This document shows, piece by piece, positions 8,353 to 16,414 of a stretch of DNA of 64,000 nucleotides. Every line of letters starts with the position of its first letter. Within the stretch, counting starts at the first letter, position 1. This DNA comes from Saprospiraceae bacterium. GTDB taxonomy: Bacteria; Bacteroidota; Bacteroidia; Chitinophagales; Saprospiraceae. The notes beneath the pieces are model-generated. The model did not search any database, was not told the origin of the DNA, and worked only from the letters and a program-made list of their open reading frames with translations. A program made the position numbers and the translations under genes. The stretch covers positions 2,740,501 through 2,804,500 of the forward strand of contig JADKFX010000001.1 in NCBI GenBank assembly GCA_016717265.1. The letters run 5' to 3'.

Positions 8353-9579
8353 CTAATCACTATAGATTAAGTATTTTTTCCGCATTGCTTTAAACCGAAC
8401 AAGGTCTTTATTCCAACTATTCCGGATTTGTGTTTCGCTTTCATTCGAAAGTATTTGTTTTCTTAGTCTATTATCTCCAGCCAACTTATCAAAAAATAAG
8501 TTGGGTAAAAAGAAAGCAGTATCCATTTTCAATTCTTTAAAGGCACTTATCAAATAATTTAAGTTTATTTTTTTTTCTTGAAACAATGCATCAATGTTGC
8601 CACTGTTCAATTTAGTACCGAAGCAAATTTTGGACTCTAAAGGTGGATTTTGGGCTTCCATACGATCTTCAGGTATGAAACTAAACCCATTTGTGCCTTT
8701 TAATTTTGGATGCCCGAACACTTGAAATGGAAAATCAGTTCCTCTCCCAAGACTAACTACAGATCCTTCAAAAAAACATAAGGATGGATAGAGAAGAATT
8801 GAAAATTCATTTGGTAAATTTGGGGAGGGTTTAATTTTTAATTTAACTTTACTTCTATGTGTATAATGCTTGCAGGAAATTACTTTTAAATCTAATTTTT
8901 TACAATCTTTAATCCAGCACTCCCCTCTTATCATTTTAGCTAATTCGCCAATTGTCATACCATAAACTATTGGAATGGGATGCATTCCTACAAAACTTCG
9001 AAAATTAGTGTCTAATAAAGGCCCATCTATATAATGCCCATTAGGATTTGGACGGTCTAAAATTATAAGTGGAACATTATTTTGTGCACATGCTTCCATA
9101 ACATAATGCAGGGTGCTAATGAACGTGTAAAAACGAACTCCAACATCTTGAATATCAAAGACTACGACATCCAAACCTTGTAAGTCGATAGGATTAGGTT
9201 TAAATTTTTTTCCATATAAAGAGACAATTTTAATTCCAGTCAAAGAATCTTTTCCGTCAATTACATGAGATCCAGCCTCCATATTTCCACGAAAACCATG
9301 CTCTGGTGCGAAAATGATTTTTAAATCAATTTTTAATTTCAATAAGGTATCTACTAAATGAATATCTTCAATCATAGAACTATGATTAACAACCAATCCT
9401 ACCCTTTTATTCATTAAAATAGGTAAATATTGATTTAATTGATATGCACCAGGTTTAATATTCTTAGCTACAATTGATATAGATTCATTAAAACTGAATA
9501 ATTTTGGTTGATCAAAATAACTTAAAAGAATTATTAAAGTAACTACTTTGAAGGATCCTCGTTTTGCAATAATAGACAT
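8353..9579 (-). CDS. DUF1343 protein, NamZ-type exo-beta-N-acetylmuramidase
   Basis: The NamZ/DUF1343 family releases terminal N-acetylmuramic acid from peptidoglycan fragments. Typical segments are visible: KRVGLVVNHSS, FAPEHGFRGNMEAG, VVFDIQDVGVRFYTFISTL, ILDRPNPNG and SLGRGTDFPFQ. The frame is open to 9636, but those first codons lie opposite the exonuclease motif of the divergent gene. The ATG at 9579 gives a plausible export signal (KRG, then VVTLIILL). Even so, the two 5' ends overlap by 32 bases. The protein is about 408 residues from this start. It converges end-to-end with the TonB-like gene, stop abutting stop. Confidence 0.85.
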   Translation of the reverse strand: MSIIAKRGSFKVVTLIILLSYFDQPKLFSFNESISIVAKNIKPGAYQLNQYLPILMNKRVGLVVNHSSMIEDIHLVDTLLKLKIDLKIIFAPEHGFRGNMEAGSHVIDGKDSLTGIKIVSLYGKKFKPNPIDLQGLDVVVFDIQDVGVRFYTFISTLHYVMEACAQNNVPLIILDRPNPNGHYIDGPLLDTNFRSFVGMHPIPIVYGMTIGELAKMIRGECWIKDCKKLDLKVISCKHYTHRSKVKLKIKPSPNLPNEFSILLYPSLCFFEGSVVSLGRGTDFPFQVFGHPKLKGTNGFSFIPEDRMEAQNPPLESKICFGTKLNSGNIDALFQEKKINLNYLISAFKELKMDTAFFLPNLFFDKLAGDNRLRKQILSNESETQIRNSWNKDLVRFKAMRKKYLIYSD

Positions 9580-10963
9580 AGAGACAACTGGTGGTATAGC
9601 TAAAAGGGACAAAATTACAGAAATTGCTATTATCATATATCAGAATGATGAAATCATAGATACATTTGAAAGTTTAATTAATCCTGAACGCAGTATTCCG
9701 TATGAAATTACACGAATAACAGGAATTACGAATGCTATGGTCGAAACTGCTCCAAAATTTTATGAAGTTGCAAAGGATATTATAAAAATTACAGAGGATT
9801 GCATTTTTGTTGCTCATAATGTATTTTTCGATTACAATTTTATTAAAGAAGAGTTTCAGCAATTAGGATTTGCCTATAGCAGAAAGAAATTGTGCACGGT
9901 TCAATTAAGTAGAAGATACTTTAGAGGATTAAAATCGTATAGTCTAGGATCGTTAATTGAACATTTTAAAATTGTGGTCAATAGCCGTCACCGAGCCATG
10001 GAAGATACAAAAGCTACTTTGGATGTTTTTAAAAGGGTTCTGAAAGTGAGTGGTAATTTAGAACAATCACAGACTCAATTAACAGTTTTACTAAAAGAAA
10101 CAAAAATACCAGCAACACTAAATAAAGAGGAATTATACAATCTACCGGAATCTCCTGGCATCTATTATATGAGAAATGCAAATGGAGATCCAATTTATAT
10201 TGGTAAAAGTAAGAATATTCGAGATCGCGTTTTTCAGCACCTTAATGAAACCACGAGTAAAACTAAAAGAATGATAGATGGAATTCATTCTATTGATTTT
10301 TTAATTTCTGGAAATGAATTAATGGCATCATTACTTGAAGTTCAGGAAATTAAAAAATTTCAACCAGAAATTAATAGGGCATTAAGAAAAAAATCACATG
10401 CCGCCTTATTAACGATTCAGTTTTGCGAAGATAAGTACACAACATTTACAGTTAAAGAAGCCGAATGGTTAGATTCAAATGATGAAATCATAAATCATTA
10501 TGCGTCCAGGACTATCGCAAAAGAACATCTTGAGTATATAATTTCAATGTATCAATTATGTAAAAAAGCAAATGAAGATTTATTAGATGGAAAGCCTTGT
10601 AATTCTTTTCAAATGGGTCAATGTCTAGGGGCATGTGTACAAAAAGAGGATTTGGAGTCCTATAATAATCGCGTTTTAAGAGCCTATCAAGAAATTAATA
10701 AAATATTTCAAAACGATTTTTTAATAATTGGGGATGGTCGTTCTATGGATGAGCAATCTATTGCTGTTGTTGAAGATGGATTTTGCAAATATTTTGGATT
10801 TGTATCGAAAGAATTAAGCTATAATCAACCCAATGATTTAATAAATGAGCTTACTGCATATAAAGGTAATATTGAGACGAATCGTTTAATAGAAAGTTAT
10901 TTGAATAAATCAAAATCGTATCGTAAAATTACATACCGGCAGAATACGTTTTTAGATATTTAA
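9548..10963 (+). CDS. DnaQ-like 3'-5' exonuclease fused to a GIY-YIG (UvrC/Cho-like) nuclease
   Basis: Residues 1-170 are a DEDDh exonuclease: DIETTGG (Asp10, Glu12), FVAHNVFFDYNF and HRAMEDT (His148, Asp153). Residues 195-285 are a GIY-YIG endonuclease domain (GIYYMRN 204-210, PIYIGKSKNIRDR). A later CNSFQMGQCLGACV resembles the cysteine motif after the UvrC catalytic domain. Proteins of this layout are known as Cho-like or PolC-epsilon-like nucleases and probably act in DNA repair. The start is TTG at 9548 (KDPRFAII follows); no upstream ATG exists in frame. The last 35 bases overlap pyrF on the opposite strand. Confidence 0.88.
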   Translation: MKDPRFAIIDIETTGGIAKRDKITEIAIIIYQNDEIIDTFESLINPERSIPYEITRITGITNAMVETAPKFYEVAKDIIKITEDCIFVAHNVFFDYNFIKEEFQQLGFAYSRKKLCTVQLSRRYFRGLKSYSLGSLIEHFKIVVNSRHRAMEDTKATLDVFKRVLKVSGNLEQSQTQLTVLLKETKIPATLNKEELYNLPESPGIYYMRNANGDPIYIGKSKNIRDRVFQHLNETTSKTKRMIDGIHSIDFLISGNELMASLLEVQEIKKFQPEINRALRKKSHAALLTIQFCEDKYTTFTVKEAEWLDSNDEIINHYASRTIAKEHLEYIISMYQLCKKANEDLLDGKPCNSFQMGQCLGACVQKEDLESYNNRVLRAYQEINKIFQNDFLIIGDGRSMDEQSIAVVEDGFCKYFGFVSKELSYNQPNDLINELTAYKGNIETNRLIESYLNKSKSYRKITYRQNTFLDI

Positions 10964-11759
10964 ACATTTCTGATCGATATTCATTTGCAAGTTGTCGGAC
11001 CGTAGTTTTATAATCCGTAAATGACTCAGGATAAATTACTTTTCTTGATAAATTAATGAGTAAACCACCAAATTTATTTTGTCCAAATTCCACAGTAGAT
11101 TTCAAATCACCTCCTTGCTCACCAATTCCAGGAACTAAAAGGAAATGATCAGGACAAAGTGATCGGATTTTAATAAATTCTGAAGGATGCGTTGCCCCAC
11201 ATACAAACATAATATTTGAACTATATTTAGATTCTACAAAAGTCTCAATAACGTTTTCATATAATTTTTTGCCAGTATGCAGACTTTGAAGTTCAAAGTC
11301 TTTACTCCCTGGATTCGAGGTTAGCGCTAATATTATGGACCACTTCTCTTTATATTCTAAAAATGGCTCCAAAGAATCAACACCCATATAAGGATGTAAT
11401 GTTATTGCATCTACAGCCAAAGTATCAAAATAATAAGATGCATATTGTTTTGAAGTATTCCCAATATCTGCACGCTTAGCATCCGCAATAATGAAACATG
11501 TACTTGGTATAATTTTAAATATTTTTTCTAATTGCAACCAACCTTTTGGTCCTTGTGCTTCAAAAAATGCAATATTGATTTTATAGGCTATTGCTAAATC
11601 ATGAGTACATTCTATAATGTCCTTACAAAAATCAAAAAATGAGTTCTCCTGATCGAGATAAGATTTTGGAATTTTATGTCTATCTGGATCAAGTCCTACA
11701 CATAACAATGATTTTTTTTTGTAAATCTGTTCAGATATAAATTCTTTGGACTTCATCAT
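10929..11759 (-). CDS. pyrF: orotidine 5'-phosphate decarboxylase (type 2)
   Basis: Decarboxylates OMP to UMP, the last step of de novo pyrimidine synthesis. The 276 residues and the motif DAKRADIGNT (93-102) place it in the longer PyrF type common in Bacteroidota and Actinobacteria; CVGLDPD and LLVPGIGEQGGDL support this. Two adjacent ATG codons (11759 and 11756) make the exact start uncertain by one residue. It follows mrp by 9 bases in the same direction, so the two form an operon. Its 3' end overlaps the convergent nuclease gene by 35 bases. Confidence 0.94.
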   Translation of the reverse strand: MMKSKEFISEQIYKKKSLLCVGLDPDRHKIPKSYLDQENSFFDFCKDIIECTHDLAIAYKINIAFFEAQGPKGWLQLEKIFKIIPSTCFIIADAKRADIGNTSKQYASYYFDTLAVDAITLHPYMGVDSLEPFLEYKEKWSIILALTSNPGSKDFELQSLHTGKKLYENVIETFVESKYSSNIMFVCGATHPSEFIKIRSLCPDHFLLVPGIGEQGGDLKSTVEFGQNKFGGLLINLSRKVIYPESFTDYKTTVRQLANEYRSEMFKYLKTYSAGM

Positions 11760-11768
11760 AATGGTGCC

Positions 11769-12854
11769 TTAATTTGCTGAAACTGCTTTTGTAGGAGAAT
11801 AAATTAAATGCCGCAACTCCACTTTATTTTGAAGTTGTGTTATAATGTTCTCAAAAATTTCAGAATACTCTGGAGATATTGAGCTGCCCTGCCCGATGTC
11901 AAAAGCTTTGCGCATATTTACTCTTATAGGTAATTGACCCAACAAACAGGAATTTGTTTTATCAGCTAATCGCTTACCTGCACCTTCTCCGAAAATATAG
12001 TATTTCTTATTTGGTTGATCATCAGGTTCAAACCAGGACATATTTTCTATAACCCCTAAAATTGGAACTTTAATTTGATCCATTTCAAACATATTCGCCG
12101 CTTTAACAGCATCAATGTAGGCAACTTCTTGTGGCGTAGTTACCATAACCACTCCAGTTAACGGAATAGTTTGAACCAATGTAAGTTGTACATCTCCGGT
12201 ACCAGGTGGCAAATCAATTATCAAATAATCCAATTCGGGCCATTCTGTATCATAAAAAAACTGCTTAATAATTGCCGCTAATCTCGGGCCCCGTAAAACA
12301 ACTGCCTGATCTCCTTCAATGATATTCCCTAGAGAGACTACTGAAATACCACCAACACTTATAGGTATCATCTTGTGTTTTCCTCCAATCTCAACAACTT
12401 TAGGTTTCAAATCCTTTATTCCTAACATGGTTGGTATAGAAGGACCATACAAATCTGCATCCATCAATCCTACTTTAAAACCTGCTTGGTGCAATGAAAC
12501 TGCCAAACAAACAGAAATCGTAGATTTTCCTACCCCCCCTTTACCGGAAGCTACTGCAATAAAATTACCGATTTGAGGAAGTGAAGTATTTGGTGTGTCT
12601 GAAATTGGGGCTTGATTAACAAAATGAGCATGAATTTGAATGTCATTTATACTTTCGGAAAGTCTCTGGTGAATATTGGAATACAATTCATCTTTATGTG
12701 CATATTGCGCTGATGGCAAGTAGATTTTGCAATGAAATTGATTTCCTTCCAATTTAATATCTCGGATCATACGCAACTGAATAATGTTCTTTCCTGAGAT
12801 CGGCTCAATAATTAGCTGCAGTATATTAACAATTTGTTGTATTGATTCATTCAT
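11769..12854 (-). CDS. mrp: Mrp/NBP35-type P-loop ATPase, iron-sulfur carrier
   Basis: A scaffold or carrier ATPase for Fe-S cluster assembly in the ApbC/Mrp family. The N-terminal 85 residues form a MIP18/DUF59-like domain, followed by the deviant Walker A SGKGGVGKST (103-112), LMDADLYGPSIP and LIIDLPPGTGD. The usual C-terminal CPxC pair is replaced here (SWFEPDDQPNKKYYIFG); I believe this is usual for Bacteroidota members, but cluster binding must then use other residues. A TAnnTTTG promoter lies at 12862-12869. It is the first gene of the mrp-pyrF operon. Confidence 0.92.
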   Translation of the reverse strand: MNESIQQIVNILQLIIEPISGKNIIQLRMIRDIKLEGNQFHCKIYLPSAQYAHKDELYSNIHQRLSESINDIQIHAHFVNQAPISDTPNTSLPQIGNFIAVASGKGGVGKSTISVCLAVSLHQAGFKVGLMDADLYGPSIPTMLGIKDLKPKVVEIGGKHKMIPISVGGISVVSLGNIIEGDQAVVLRGPRLAAIIKQFFYDTEWPELDYLIIDLPPGTGDVQLTLVQTIPLTGVVMVTTPQEVAYIDAVKAANMFEMDQIKVPILGVIENMSWFEPDDQPNKKYYIFGEGAGKRLADKTNSCLLGQLPIRVNMRKAFDIGQGSSISPEYSEIFENIITQLQNKVELRHLIYSPTKAVSAN

Positions 12855-12861
12855 AATCTTG

Positions 12862-12869
12862 CAAAAATA
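12862..12869 (-). promoter_or_regulatory. putative -7 promoter element of mrp-pyrF
   Basis: On the minus strand this reads TATTTTTG, a perfect TAnnTTTG. It ends 8 bases before the ATG of mrp, so the mRNA would have almost no leader. It is arranged back-to-back with the plus-strand element at 12907-12914. Confidence 0.6.
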
Positions 12870-12906
12870 AACCTAATTTAGTCGTTAGTAGCTTATTAAA
12901 AATTGA

Positions 12907-12914
12907 TATTTTTG
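12907..12914 (+). promoter_or_regulatory. putative -7 promoter element of the ribF-GT2 fusion gene
   Basis: TATTTTTG, a perfect TAnnTTTG, 14 bases before the ATG at 12929. A transcript would start near 12920. Divergent from the mrp promoter within the same 74-base gap. Confidence 0.6.
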
Positions 12915-12928
12915 CGAATCCTTTCTAT

Positions 12929-14938
12929 ATGAGAATTATATATTATGGGCAAGACCCTTTACCAACTTTTATAAATCCAGTAATAACGGTTGGTACATTT
13001 GATGGACTACATACAGCTCATCTAAAAATTATTTCTAAACTAATTGAATCTGCTACATCAATACATGGGGAAAGTATATTAATTTCATTTCATCCTCATC
13101 CAAGATCCATCGTTGATGGAAAAGACCATAATATTCAACTGTTAACAACCCTTGAAGAACGTATTAAACTTTTAGAAGAAACTGACCTTGACTACTTTGT
13201 AATTGTACCCTTTGATTATAGCTTTTCAATGTTAATGCCTCAAGAATACATTGAACTATTTTTAATACGCAATTTTAAACCTAGTAAAATAATTGCGGGT
13301 TATGATCATCGATTTGGAAAAGATGGACGGGGAGATTGTGCATTATTAAAAGAATATGCAGACCAAGGGTATTTTCAATATGAAGAAATTGAAGCTCAAA
13401 CTTCGAATATCTCTTTAATTAATTCTACGCAAATTAGAAACTCTCTTTTTGAATGCAAGATTGTAGAAGCAAATGAATTATTAGGATATCCATATATGTT
13501 TTCTGGCAATGTCGTTCCTGGAAATCAAATGGGACGTAAACTAGGCTTTCCTACAGCGAATATAGAAATTTTAAATAACTCAAAACTCATACCGCCAGAT
13601 GGAATTTATGCTGCCTTATGTCTTGTAAGAGGATTGCATTATGAAGGAATGTTGTATATCGGTAAAAGCGAAACTACAAATACCCATTTTAAACGCACTA
13701 TTGAAATTCATCTTTTTGATTTTGTTCAAGAGATATACGGTGAACAAATTACTGTTTATATATTGGAATATATTCGAAATGACAAAAAATATGAATCCAT
13801 TGAAAAATTGAAACTACAGATACAAAAAGATGAAATTAAAATTAAAAATGCAATACTAAAATATAAAATCCATAACAGGCCTTTATCAAAAGCTACCACT
13901 GCCATTGCAATTTTAAATTATAATGGTGTTCGTTTTTTGCAAGAGTATCTACCTTCAATTGTTCAATTTTGTCCAAAAGGAATGCTCATTTATATAATTG
14001 ATAACAACTCCACGGATTCAAGTTGTATTTTTGTTGAACAACATTTTCCTGAAATACAATTAGTTCGATTAAGAAGAAATTATGGTTTTGCTTCCGGCTA
14101 TAATAAAGGACTTGCACAAATTAATGCAGACTATTTTGTTTTATTAAATTCTGATGTCTTAGTAAAGCAGGATTGGATTTCAGCAATCATTGAAAAAATG
14201 CAAACAAATCCAGCTATTTTAGTAATGCAACCAAAAATATTATCCTTGAAAGAACCCCATAAATTTGAGTATGCAGGTGCTGCAGGAGGCTATCTGGATG
14301 TTCTTGGGTATCCATTTTGTAAAGGTCGGATTATTGACTATATAGAAGAAGATTTAAACCAATATGATGAAGAAGATGAAATCTTTTGGGCAAGTGGTGC
14401 TGCAATGGTAATTAAAGCTGCAGCTTTTAAGGCAATGGGAGGATTTGATCCAGATTATTTTGCCCATCAAGAAGAGATAGATCTATGTTGGCGTTTAAAG
14501 CGAATTGGAGGCAGTATACGCTATTTCCCAAATTCCGTTGTTTATCATTTAGGGGGCGGCACTTTAGATTATGACAACCCAAGGAAAACGTATTTAAATT
14601 TTAGAAACAATTTGTTTACGATATTTAAAAATAGTTCATGGTTGCAATTATTAACCATTTTGCCAGTGCGACTTGTGCTTGATTTTTTAATTTCAATAAG
14701 TTATTTATTTAAAGGAAAATTTATTGTTTTTTTTAGAATTATTCAAGCTTACATTATTTCAATTATTAATACGATTTATTTAGTGCATAAAAAACGACAT
14801 ACGGATCAATTAATTATGGCCTTACAGTATAAGCCATTTAAGAAAAAAGGTATCTTAAAAGCATCCATTTTTTTACAATACTACTTTTCTGGAAATAAAT
14901 TATTTTCATCTATTCCGAAGCAATATTTTAAGAAATAA
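12929..14938 (+). CDS. ribF: fusion protein: bifunctional riboflavin kinase/FAD synthetase (RibF) plus family 2 glycosyltransferase
   Basis: One 669-residue frame carrying two unrelated enzymes. Residues 1-185 are the FMN adenylyltransferase domain (GTFDGLHTAH 22-31; NSTQIRNS). Residues 186-310 are riboflavin kinase (GRKLGFPTANI 203-213; PDGIYAAL; IEIHLFDF with the expected catalytic Glu259). After a linker at 311-322 follows a GT2 glycosyltransferase (AIAILNYNG, YIIDNNSTDSS with Asp358, LLNSDV with Asp409, FWASGAAMVI, HQEEIDLCWRLKRIGG) with a hydrophobic C-terminal stretch (about 595-635). RibF normally ends near residue 310. There is no stop codon at the junction. RibF activity is essential, so that half is surely functional; the GT resembles rhamnosyl-type cell-surface transferases. 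The next gene starts 2 bases later. Confidence 0.9.
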   Translation: MRIIYYGQDPLPTFINPVITVGTFDGLHTAHLKIISKLIESATSIHGESILISFHPHPRSIVDGKDHNIQLLTTLEERIKLLEETDLDYFVIVPFDYSFSMLMPQEYIELFLIRNFKPSKIIAGYDHRFGKDGRGDCALLKEYADQGYFQYEEIEAQTSNISLINSTQIRNSLFECKIVEANELLGYPYMFSGNVVPGNQMGRKLGFPTANIEILNNSKLIPPDGIYAALCLVRGLHYEGMLYIGKSETTNTHFKRTIEIHLFDFVQEIYGEQITVYILEYIRNDKKYESIEKLKLQIQKDEIKIKNAILKYKIHNRPLSKATTAIAILNYNGVRFLQEYLPSIVQFCPKGMLIYIIDNNSTDSSCIFVEQHFPEIQLVRLRRNYGFASGYNKGLAQINADYFVLLNSDVLVKQDWISAIIEKMQTNPAILVMQPKILSLKEPHKFEYAGAAGGYLDVLGYPFCKGRIIDYIEEDLNQYDEEDEIFWASGAAMVIKAAAFKAMGGFDPDYFAHQEEIDLCWRLKRIGGSIRYFPNSVVYHLGGGTLDYDNPRKTYLNFRNNLFTIFKNSSWLQLLTILPVRLVLDFLISISYLFKGKFIVFFRIIQAYIISIINTIYLVHKKRHTDQLIMALQYKPFKKKGILKASIFLQYYFSGNKLFSSIPKQYFKK

Positions 14939-14940
14939 GT

Positions 14941-15660
14941 ATGGTTCAAAAATTAAATATTGTTTTTGAAGATTCTAATATTATTGCGCTTAATAAACCT
15001 TCTGGACTATTAAGTATTCCCGATCGATTTGATCCAGAAAAACCAAATGCATATACGATCCTAAAATCTTTATATCCTGAGGTTTGGATAGTGCATCGTA
15101 TCGATAAAGAGACTAGTGGCCTTCTTCTATTTGCAAAAAACGAGGTAGCTCACCATGATTTAAATATTCTTTTTGAAAGTCATACCATTGATAAAAACTA
15201 CATCTGCTTTACAGAATCCGCTCCGTTAGAGGAGGAAGGCATTATAGACGCTCCGATTGCACATTCTCCGGCGCATACTAGCAAGATGATGATTCATCCA
15301 AAAGGGAAGTCTAGCCAAACCAAGTTTAAATTACTGGAACGATACCATGGACATAGCTGCGTTTTGGCAAAGCCATTAAGTGGACGAACGCATCAAATTC
15401 GAATCCATTTTGCTTATATGGGTTGCCCACTTATCTGTGATCCTTTATATGGAATTAGAACCGAAATAAGTATTGCAGATATAAAGAAAAGACCTGGATT
15501 ATCAAAAGACCAAGAAATCAGACCCTTATTACAGCGCACTGCTTTGCATTCCTGGAAGCTTAACTTTATATTAAATGCGGTTTCTTATGAATTAGAGGCT
15601 GAATTGCCAAAAGACTTGAAAGCCCTCCAAAACCAATTAAGAAAATGGACTAAGAACTAA
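14941..15660 (+). CDS. RluA family pseudouridine synthase
   Basis: A 239-residue enzyme that isomerises uridine to pseudouridine in rRNA or tRNA. The catalytic motif HRIDKETSGLLLFAKN contains Asp55; SGRTHQIRIHFAYMGCPL and DPLYG are the conserved C-terminal blocks. It lacks an N-terminal S4 domain, so it resembles the RluA/RluE-sized single-domain class. The exact target position cannot be given. It starts 2 bases after the RibF-GT2 gene and is probably translated from the same mRNA. Confidence 0.9.
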   Translation: MVQKLNIVFEDSNIIALNKPSGLLSIPDRFDPEKPNAYTILKSLYPEVWIVHRIDKETSGLLLFAKNEVAHHDLNILFESHTIDKNYICFTESAPLEEEGIIDAPIAHSPAHTSKMMIHPKGKSSQTKFKLLERYHGHSCVLAKPLSGRTHQIRIHFAYMGCPLICDPLYGIRTEISIADIKKRPGLSKDQEIRPLLQRTALHSWKLNFILNAVSYELEAELPKDLKALQNQLRKWTKN

Positions 15661-15684
15661 TTTTCTTAATTCTGATTAAATCTT

Positions 15685-15692
15685 TATATTTG
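15685..15692 (+). promoter_or_regulatory. putative -7 promoter element of the two-component operon
   Basis: TATATTTG matches TAnnTTTG exactly. A start near 15698 gives a leader of about 55 bases before the response regulator ATG at 15753. Confidence 0.6.
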
Positions 15693-15752
15693 CTGACCAG
15701 ATTGGAATTCCATTTTCATTCATTCCTATTTTCCTAATCAATTAATAAGTAT

Positions 15753-16403
15753 ATGCTAAGAATTGCTATTGCTGACGACCACGCTATGTTCGTAGATGGA
15801 ATAGAATCTATTTTAAGAGATGAAAAGACTATAAAAGTCGTTGATAAGTGCTTCGATGGTAAATCTGTATTTGGTATGCTTCAAAAGCAACCCATAGACG
15901 TTTTACTATTGGATATAAATTTACCCGATATGAGTGGTATTGAAGTTGCAAAAAAGTTGAATGTTGAATTTCCTGATGTAAAAATCATAGCAGTGTCTAT
16001 GTATAATGAAGAAAGCATCGTTTCAGAAATGCTAAATAATGGGGCTCAAGGGTATATTTTAAAAAATACAGGAAGAGCCGAACTTGTCCAAGCCATTGAA
16101 AATGTAGCTGCCGGGCAAACCTATTTTAGTAAAGATGTTACTGAAACTATTATGGGAGCTCTGCTAAAAAAACCAAGTCAAAAAAAATCATCCTCCTTTA
16201 ATATTCCAGAAATTTCAAAACGAGAACTGGAAGTGTTGGCTTTGATAGTGAAAGAATTTACAACTCCAGAAATTGCTGAAAAATTATTTATTAGTCAAAA
16301 AACAGTAGAATCCCATAGAAGTAGTTTAAGCTCAAAATTGAATGTTAGAAATTCAGCTGGTTTGGTAAGGGCAGCATTAGAATTAAAATTAGTTAAAAAA
16401 TAA
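15753..16403 (+). CDS. NarL/LuxR family response regulator
   Basis: 216 residues: a receiver domain with the acidic pocket IADDH, phospho-acceptor Asp54 (LLLDINLPDMSG) and the switch Ser/Lys in AVSMYNE and YILKN, then a LuxR-type helix-turn-helix (about 150-216; ISKRELEVLALI, TPEIAEKLFISQKTVESHRSSL). It should be phosphorylated by the histidine kinase encoded 11 bases downstream. NarL-family proteins usually bind inverted repeats as dimers; three palindromes lie just past the kinase gene at 18168-18229 and are candidate targets. Confidence 0.93.
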   Translation: MLRIAIADDHAMFVDGIESILRDEKTIKVVDKCFDGKSVFGMLQKQPIDVLLLDINLPDMSGIEVAKKLNVEFPDVKIIAVSMYNEESIVSEMLNNGAQGYILKNTGRAELVQAIENVAAGQTYFSKDVTETIMGALLKKPSQKKSSSFNIPEISKRELEVLALIVKEFTTPEIAEKLFISQKTVESHRSSLSSKLNVRNSAGLVRAALELKLVKK

Positions 16404-16414
16404 TAATTAAAAAA

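Noticed and set aside
13859..13894. Frameshift or missed stop creating a false RibF-GT2 fusion
   Set aside because: Both domains are in the same frame and the linker reads as normal protein with no stop; a single-base error cannot be excluded but nothing suggests one.
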